NCBI GenBank assembly: GCA_005778045.1
Contig: SXKQ01000100.1
Location: 1 to 8,861, forward strand
From: Planctomycetia bacterium
Lineage (GTDB): Bacteria; Planctomycetota; UBA1135; GCA-002686595
Length of the DNA stretch: 8,861 bases
Direction: 5' to 3'
Position numbers and translations under genes: made by a program. The notes under the pieces were generated by a model. That model did not search any database. It had not been told where the DNA came from and worked only from the letters and a program-made list of their open reading frames with translations. This document shows positions 6,942-8,861 of this stretch, piece after piece; the first letter of the stretch is position 1; the number at the start of each line of letters is the position of its first letter.

Positions 6942-7238
6942 TTAGCGCTGCTCGTCCGTGTCCCAGCGCATCGCGCCGGGGGTCGAGATCTGCTCGCCCC
7001 GCGCCCGCCGCGTGTCCGCGTTCCGGAACGAACGCCAGACGACGAAGCCGAAGCCCGCCGGGATCAGGAACACCATCGAAATCATGAACAGCACACTGGT
7101 GTTGATGCCCGCAGCCAGGTTCCCGCCTTCGGAGGCGACCGCCTCCTTGCAGCTCTCTCAGGCATAGCCCGTCGCACGCAGCACGACGACCGCGAGCAGC
7201 GGTGCGGCAAGGCGAGCGAAACGGGCGCGGGCTCTCAT
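6942..7238 (-). CDS. Candidate selenoprotein: small membrane UxxC protein of the cytochrome oxidase cluster (UGA at codon 27)
   Basis: I read 98 residues from the ATG at 7238 to TAA at 6944-6942 if TGA codon 27 (7160-7158) is decoded as selenocysteine. Residues 1-26 form a signal-type segment: Arg-rich start, hydrophobic APLLAVVVL, ending GYA. Then Sec27-Glu-Ser-Cys30-Lys gives a UxxC motif. Residues 45-67 are a clear transmembrane helix (NTSVLFMISMVFLIPAGFGF). The Arg-rich tail (69-98) should be cytoplasmic, which places UxxC outside. Coding character continues past TGA: 66 of the 71 downstream codons end in G or C, and there is no plausible restart before the transmembrane helix. A SECIS-like hairpin follows the UGA. 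The gene starts 11 nt after ctaM, which follows sco, so a role in copper or thiol/selenol redox handling during CuA or oxidase assembly is inferred. I recall small Cys-x-x-Cys-Lys membrane proteins near oxidase genes in other bacteria, but could not check this. The alternative is a nonsense mutation or sequencing error in a Cys codon (TGC to TGA). Confidence 0.8.
7131..7160 (-). promoter_or_regulatory. Candidate bacterial SECIS element with Sec UGA codon
   Basis: On the minus strand the UGA (7160-7158) is followed by 11 nt and then GGAGGC-GGUC-GCCUCC (7146-7131), a perfect 6-bp GC-rich stem with a GGUC loop. Bacterial SECIS elements lie inside the coding region just after the UGA, with a G (usually GU) in the apical loop, and bind SelB. 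The loop sequence and the 11-nt spacing match what I remember of E. coli fdhF. The loop starts 17 nt after UGA, near the 5' end of the range normally accepted. A weaker competing hairpin, GCCU-CCGA-AGGC, overlaps the 3' arm. Confidence 0.75.
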
Positions 7239-7249
7239 GACCAAGGATT

Positions 7250-7690
7250 CTAGGATACAGCCGGCGTCGGATTCAGGTGGTAGAGCACGACATACACCGC
7301 CACGCCCGTCACCGAGACGTACAGCCAGATCGGGAACGTCCACTTCGCCAGCTTGCGGTGTGCTTCCCAGCGCTCCTTGTGCGCCAGCCAGAAGGTGCGC
7401 AGCACCATCGGCAGGTTGACGACCGCGAGCACCGTGTGACTCAGGAGCAGCGCGAGATAGCCCGTGCGCGCGAGCCCCTCGCCGTGGAAGCGCGTCGGCT
7501 GCCCCTTGGCGATCGCGAAGTGGTAGTAGAGATAGCAAGCGAGGAACGCCGCGCTCGCGACGAAGGCGAGCTTCATGGAGCGCTCATGCAGGTCGCGTCG
7601 TCCGCCCTTGATGGCGAGCAGTCCGGCCACGAGGAAAGCGGCTGCGACGCCGTTGAGCGTCGCGTTGACCGCCGGCAAGTGCACGTTCAT
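7250..7690 (-). CDS. ctaM: DUF420 / CtaM-like cytochrome oxidase maturation membrane protein
   Basis: This 146-aa integral membrane protein has four predicted helices at about 10-27, 40-58, 76-99 and 117-138. Histidines lie in or next to membrane segments (His35, His57, His85, His111, His138), the pattern of the DUF420 family. Recognisable stretches are LHERSMKLAF (34-43), YYHF (55-58), LLLSHTVLAVVNLP (81-94) and HRKLAKWTFPIWLYVSVTGV (111-130). Family members called CtaM or YozB are required in Firmicutes for activity of haem-A-containing terminal oxidases. The mechanism is not settled; haem or copper insertion has been suggested. The ATG at 7690 overlaps the TGA of sco (ATGA), indicating translational coupling. 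The candidate selenoprotein begins 11 nt after its TAG. The gene name is transferred by family resemblance and context. Confidence 0.88.
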   Translation of the reverse strand: MNVHLPAVNATLNGVAAAFLVAGLLAIKGGRRDLHERSMKLAFVASAAFLACYLYYHFAIAKGQPTRFHGEGLARTGYLALLLSHTVLAVVNLPMVLRTFWLAHKERWEAHRKLAKWTFPIWLYVSVTGVAVYVVLYHLNPTPAVS

Positions 7691-8325
7691 GCGTCGGGAT
7701 TCCCTTCCAGCCAGCGCGCGCGCGCGACGGCGGCCTCGACGCCGGCCTCGCTCTCGCCGTCGTACATGCCGCGGATCACGCCGTGACCGTCGAGCACGAT
7801 CAACCGCGTCGAGTGCGTCACGCGCATGCCGAGCGCCGCCTCCGCATTCTTGCTCCGCGCCAGCCACAGAGAGCGCAGCACACCGTCGATCTGCTCCTCA
7901 GCGCCCGTGAGGAAGCACCAGCGCTCCGCGTCCGCCCCATGCTCCTTCGCATAGGCCGCGAGAACCTCGGGCGAGTCCGTCTCCGGGTCGACCGAGAAGG
8001 TCGCGAGCCGAACGCGCGAGCCCGCGGTCTTCTGCTGGACCTGCGCCATGTTCGCGGAAACGCGCGGGCATGGCCCCGTGCAGGTCGTGAAGATGAAGTC
8101 GAGCACCAGTGGCGCCCCTGCGAAGTCCGCGCGCGTCAACTTGCGCCCGAGCTGGTCCACGAGCTCGAATTCGGCGAGCACATCGCCGCGGAACGGGGAA
8201 CTCCGCTCCACATCGAGGCGCGTCACCGCCGACTTCGCGGGCGCGTCGCTCCCACGCGAGCATCCGCCGGAGACGAGCACGGCGACCGCAAGGGTCGCCG
8301 CGCCGAGGAACTGCGCTCGTCTCAT
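7687..8325 (-). CDS. sco: SCO1/SenC-family copper chaperone, probable lipoprotein
   Basis: SCO proteins are thioredoxin-fold copper-binding proteins that metallate or redox-prepare the CuA site of cytochrome oxidase subunit II on the outer face of the membrane. This 212-aa protein starts MRRAQFLGAATLAVAVLVSGGC. That is a short basic N-region, a hydrophobic core and Cys22 in a lipobox-like position, though Ser at -3 makes the lipobox imperfect. The copper motif FTTCTGPCP holds Cys82 and Cys86 (CxxxCP). The third ligand is His171 in RVTHSTRLIVLD. ATFSVDPETDSPEVLAAYA (108-126) is the typical SCO middle block. The ATG at 8325 follows the cox4 stop by 8 nt; longer in-frame readings run into cox4 and are rejected. 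The stop overlaps the ctaM start by ATGA. All known SCO ligands are present, so it should be functional. Confidence 0.95.
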   Translation of the reverse strand: MRRAQFLGAATLAVAVLVSGGCSRGSDAPAKSAVTRLDVERSSPFRGDVLAEFELVDQLGRKLTRADFAGAPLVLDFIFTTCTGPCPRVSANMAQVQQKTAGSRVRLATFSVDPETDSPEVLAAYAKEHGADAERWCFLTGAEEQIDGVLRSLWLARSKNAEAALGMRVTHSTRLIVLDGHGVIRGMYDGESEAGVEAAVARARWLEGNPDA

Positions 8326-8333
8326 GGGCGTCC

Positions 8334-8756
8334 CTAGTGACCGGCAGCCTCGCCGCCCGCTTCGGGCGTGTGGCCGTGCGGCTTGCCGCGGCCCAGAGCC
8401 GGATGCTCGGGATCGAGACCGTTCACGACCTCGCCCGTCTCGTCGATCAAGTAGCCGATCTTGTAGTCGCGCTTCTCGTTGAACACCGTGTCGGGCAAAT
8501 TCGCGCACAAGACGACCGCCACCAGCAGCGGCGTCGGCAGGATCAGCGACCACACGATCATCTTCTCGAACCGCATGTGCATGAAGTACATGAGGATCAG
8601 TAGGCCCTTCCACAGGGCGCAGACCAGTAGGCCCGACCAGAGCAACCAGCGCGGCTCGCGCAGGAACATGCCCCACGCCACCTCCACCGCCGTCAGGACG
8701 AAGAGGATGACGAAAATGCGCCCGATGCTGTAACCCATGTCCTTGCCGTGTGCCAT
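8334..8756 (-). CDS. Cytochrome c oxidase subunit IV (prokaryotic type) with long His-containing C-terminal tail
   Basis: This is a small structural subunit of the haem-copper oxidase, 140 aa, with three membrane helices at about 10-29, 36-57 and 67-87. The family hallmark ALWKGLLILMYFMHMRFE is at 47-64. The E. coli counterpart CyoD has its N-terminus inside and C-terminus outside, and the same topology is expected here. Residues 88-140 form an extra hydrophilic tail ending in a Gly/His-rich stretch (His118, His127, His129, His140). Prokaryotic subunit IV proteins are usually only about 95-110 aa, so this is an extension. The ATG at 8756 has a strong ribosome-binding site, GGAGG, 7 nt upstream (8764-8768). 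It begins 14 nt after the cox3 stop and ends 8 nt before sco, within the operon. Confidence 0.9.
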   Translation of the reverse strand: MAHGKDMGYSIGRIFVILFVLTAVEVAWGMFLREPRWLLWSGLLVCALWKGLLILMYFMHMRFEKMIVWSLILPTPLLVAVVLCANLPDTVFNEKRDYKIGYLIDETGEVVNGLDPEHPALGRGKPHGHTPEAGGEAAGH

Positions 8757-8770
8757 GTTCGTTCCTCCGC

Positions 8771-8861
8771 TCACATCAGGTAGACGATGGTAAAGAGCAG
8801 CACCCACACGAGGTCGACGAAGTGCCAGGAGAGACCGGCGAGCTCGACCTTCATGTACTTC
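8771..8861 (-). CDS. coxC: Cytochrome c oxidase subunit III, C-terminal end only
   Basis: Only the last 29 codons and the TGA (8773-8771) are inside the window; the gene continues beyond the right edge. The peptide ends GLSWHFVDLVWVLLFTIVYLM, which closely matches the final membrane helix of haem-copper oxidase subunit III (WHFVDxVW.xLF..VYL). It is therefore a core subunit of the terminal oxidase and anchors the operon as cytochrome-oxidase related. The stop is followed after 14 nt by cox4. Nothing can be said about its start, promoter or full domain content. Confidence 0.92.
   Translation of the reverse strand, partial: KYMKVELAGLSWHFVDLVWVLLFTIVYLM

Noticed and set aside
7158..7238. Stand-alone 26-aa leader peptide ending at TGA
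   Set aside because: The same frame continues with strong GC3 coding bias and a membrane helix immediately after the TGA, and a SECIS-like hairpin follows. Readthrough as Sec explains more than a separate leader.
5821..8773. Genome-wide reassignment of TGA to an amino acid
   Set aside because: TGA is used as an ordinary terminator by hpt, the RluA-type gene, the 90-aa gene, sco and cox3 in this window, and none of these genes has an internal TGA. Only the codon in the small protein looks recoded.

Overview
This window is GC-rich bacterial DNA with strong GC preference at third codon positions. It reads like an environmental Planctomycetota or deltaproteobacterial/Myxococcota-type genome. That placement is an impression from GC content, gene content and weak or absent Shine-Dalgarno sites; no rRNA or other taxonomic marker is present.

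Layout. (1) Positions 1-3050, minus strand: an RNA-modification and purine-salvage cluster read hpt -> RluA-type pseudouridine synthase -> truD. The last two genes overlap by ATGA. TruD runs off the left edge and carries an unusual Pro/Gly/Arg-rich repeat tail. (2) Positions 3051-3424: a divergent intergenic region with no convincing gene. (3) Positions 3425-5789, plus strand: a 90-aa charged helical protein of unknown function, a NudF-type ADP-ribose pyrophosphatase, and an NtrC-like response regulator whose ATPase motifs are degenerate. The regulator has a good sigma70-like promoter in front of it. (4) Positions 5821-8861, minus strand, convergent with block 3: the distal part of an aa3/caa3-type cytochrome c oxidase operon. 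It reads cox3 (C-terminal end only) -> cox4 -> SCO copper chaperone -> CtaM/DUF420 -> a small membrane protein with an in-frame UGA -> a membrane-anchored beta-propeller protein.

The most interesting item is the small gene at 6942-7238. Conventional annotation would miss it or cut it to a 26-aa fragment, because codon 27 is TGA. The same frame continues for 71 more codons with strong coding bias (66 of 71 end in G or C), one clear transmembrane helix and a TAA stop. The TGA falls at the first position of what would be a CxxC motif, giving UxxC (Sec27-Glu-Ser-Cys30). Eleven nucleotides after the UGA begins a perfect 6-bp hairpin with a GGUC loop. As I recall it, this is the same loop and nearly the same spacing as the E. 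coli fdhF SECIS element. I infer a previously undescribed selenoprotein of cytochrome oxidase biogenesis. Its UxxC site would sit on the same outer membrane face as the CxxxC copper site of the adjacent SCO protein and the CuA centre of the oxidase.

How the genes work together: cox3 and cox4 are structural oxidase subunits. SCO delivers copper to, or redox-conditions, the CuA site. CtaM is needed for maturation of haem-A oxidases in Firmicutes. The Sec protein is most economically a thiol/selenol redox or copper-handling partner in the same assembly process. Three ATGA overlaps or very short gaps indicate one polycistronic unit.
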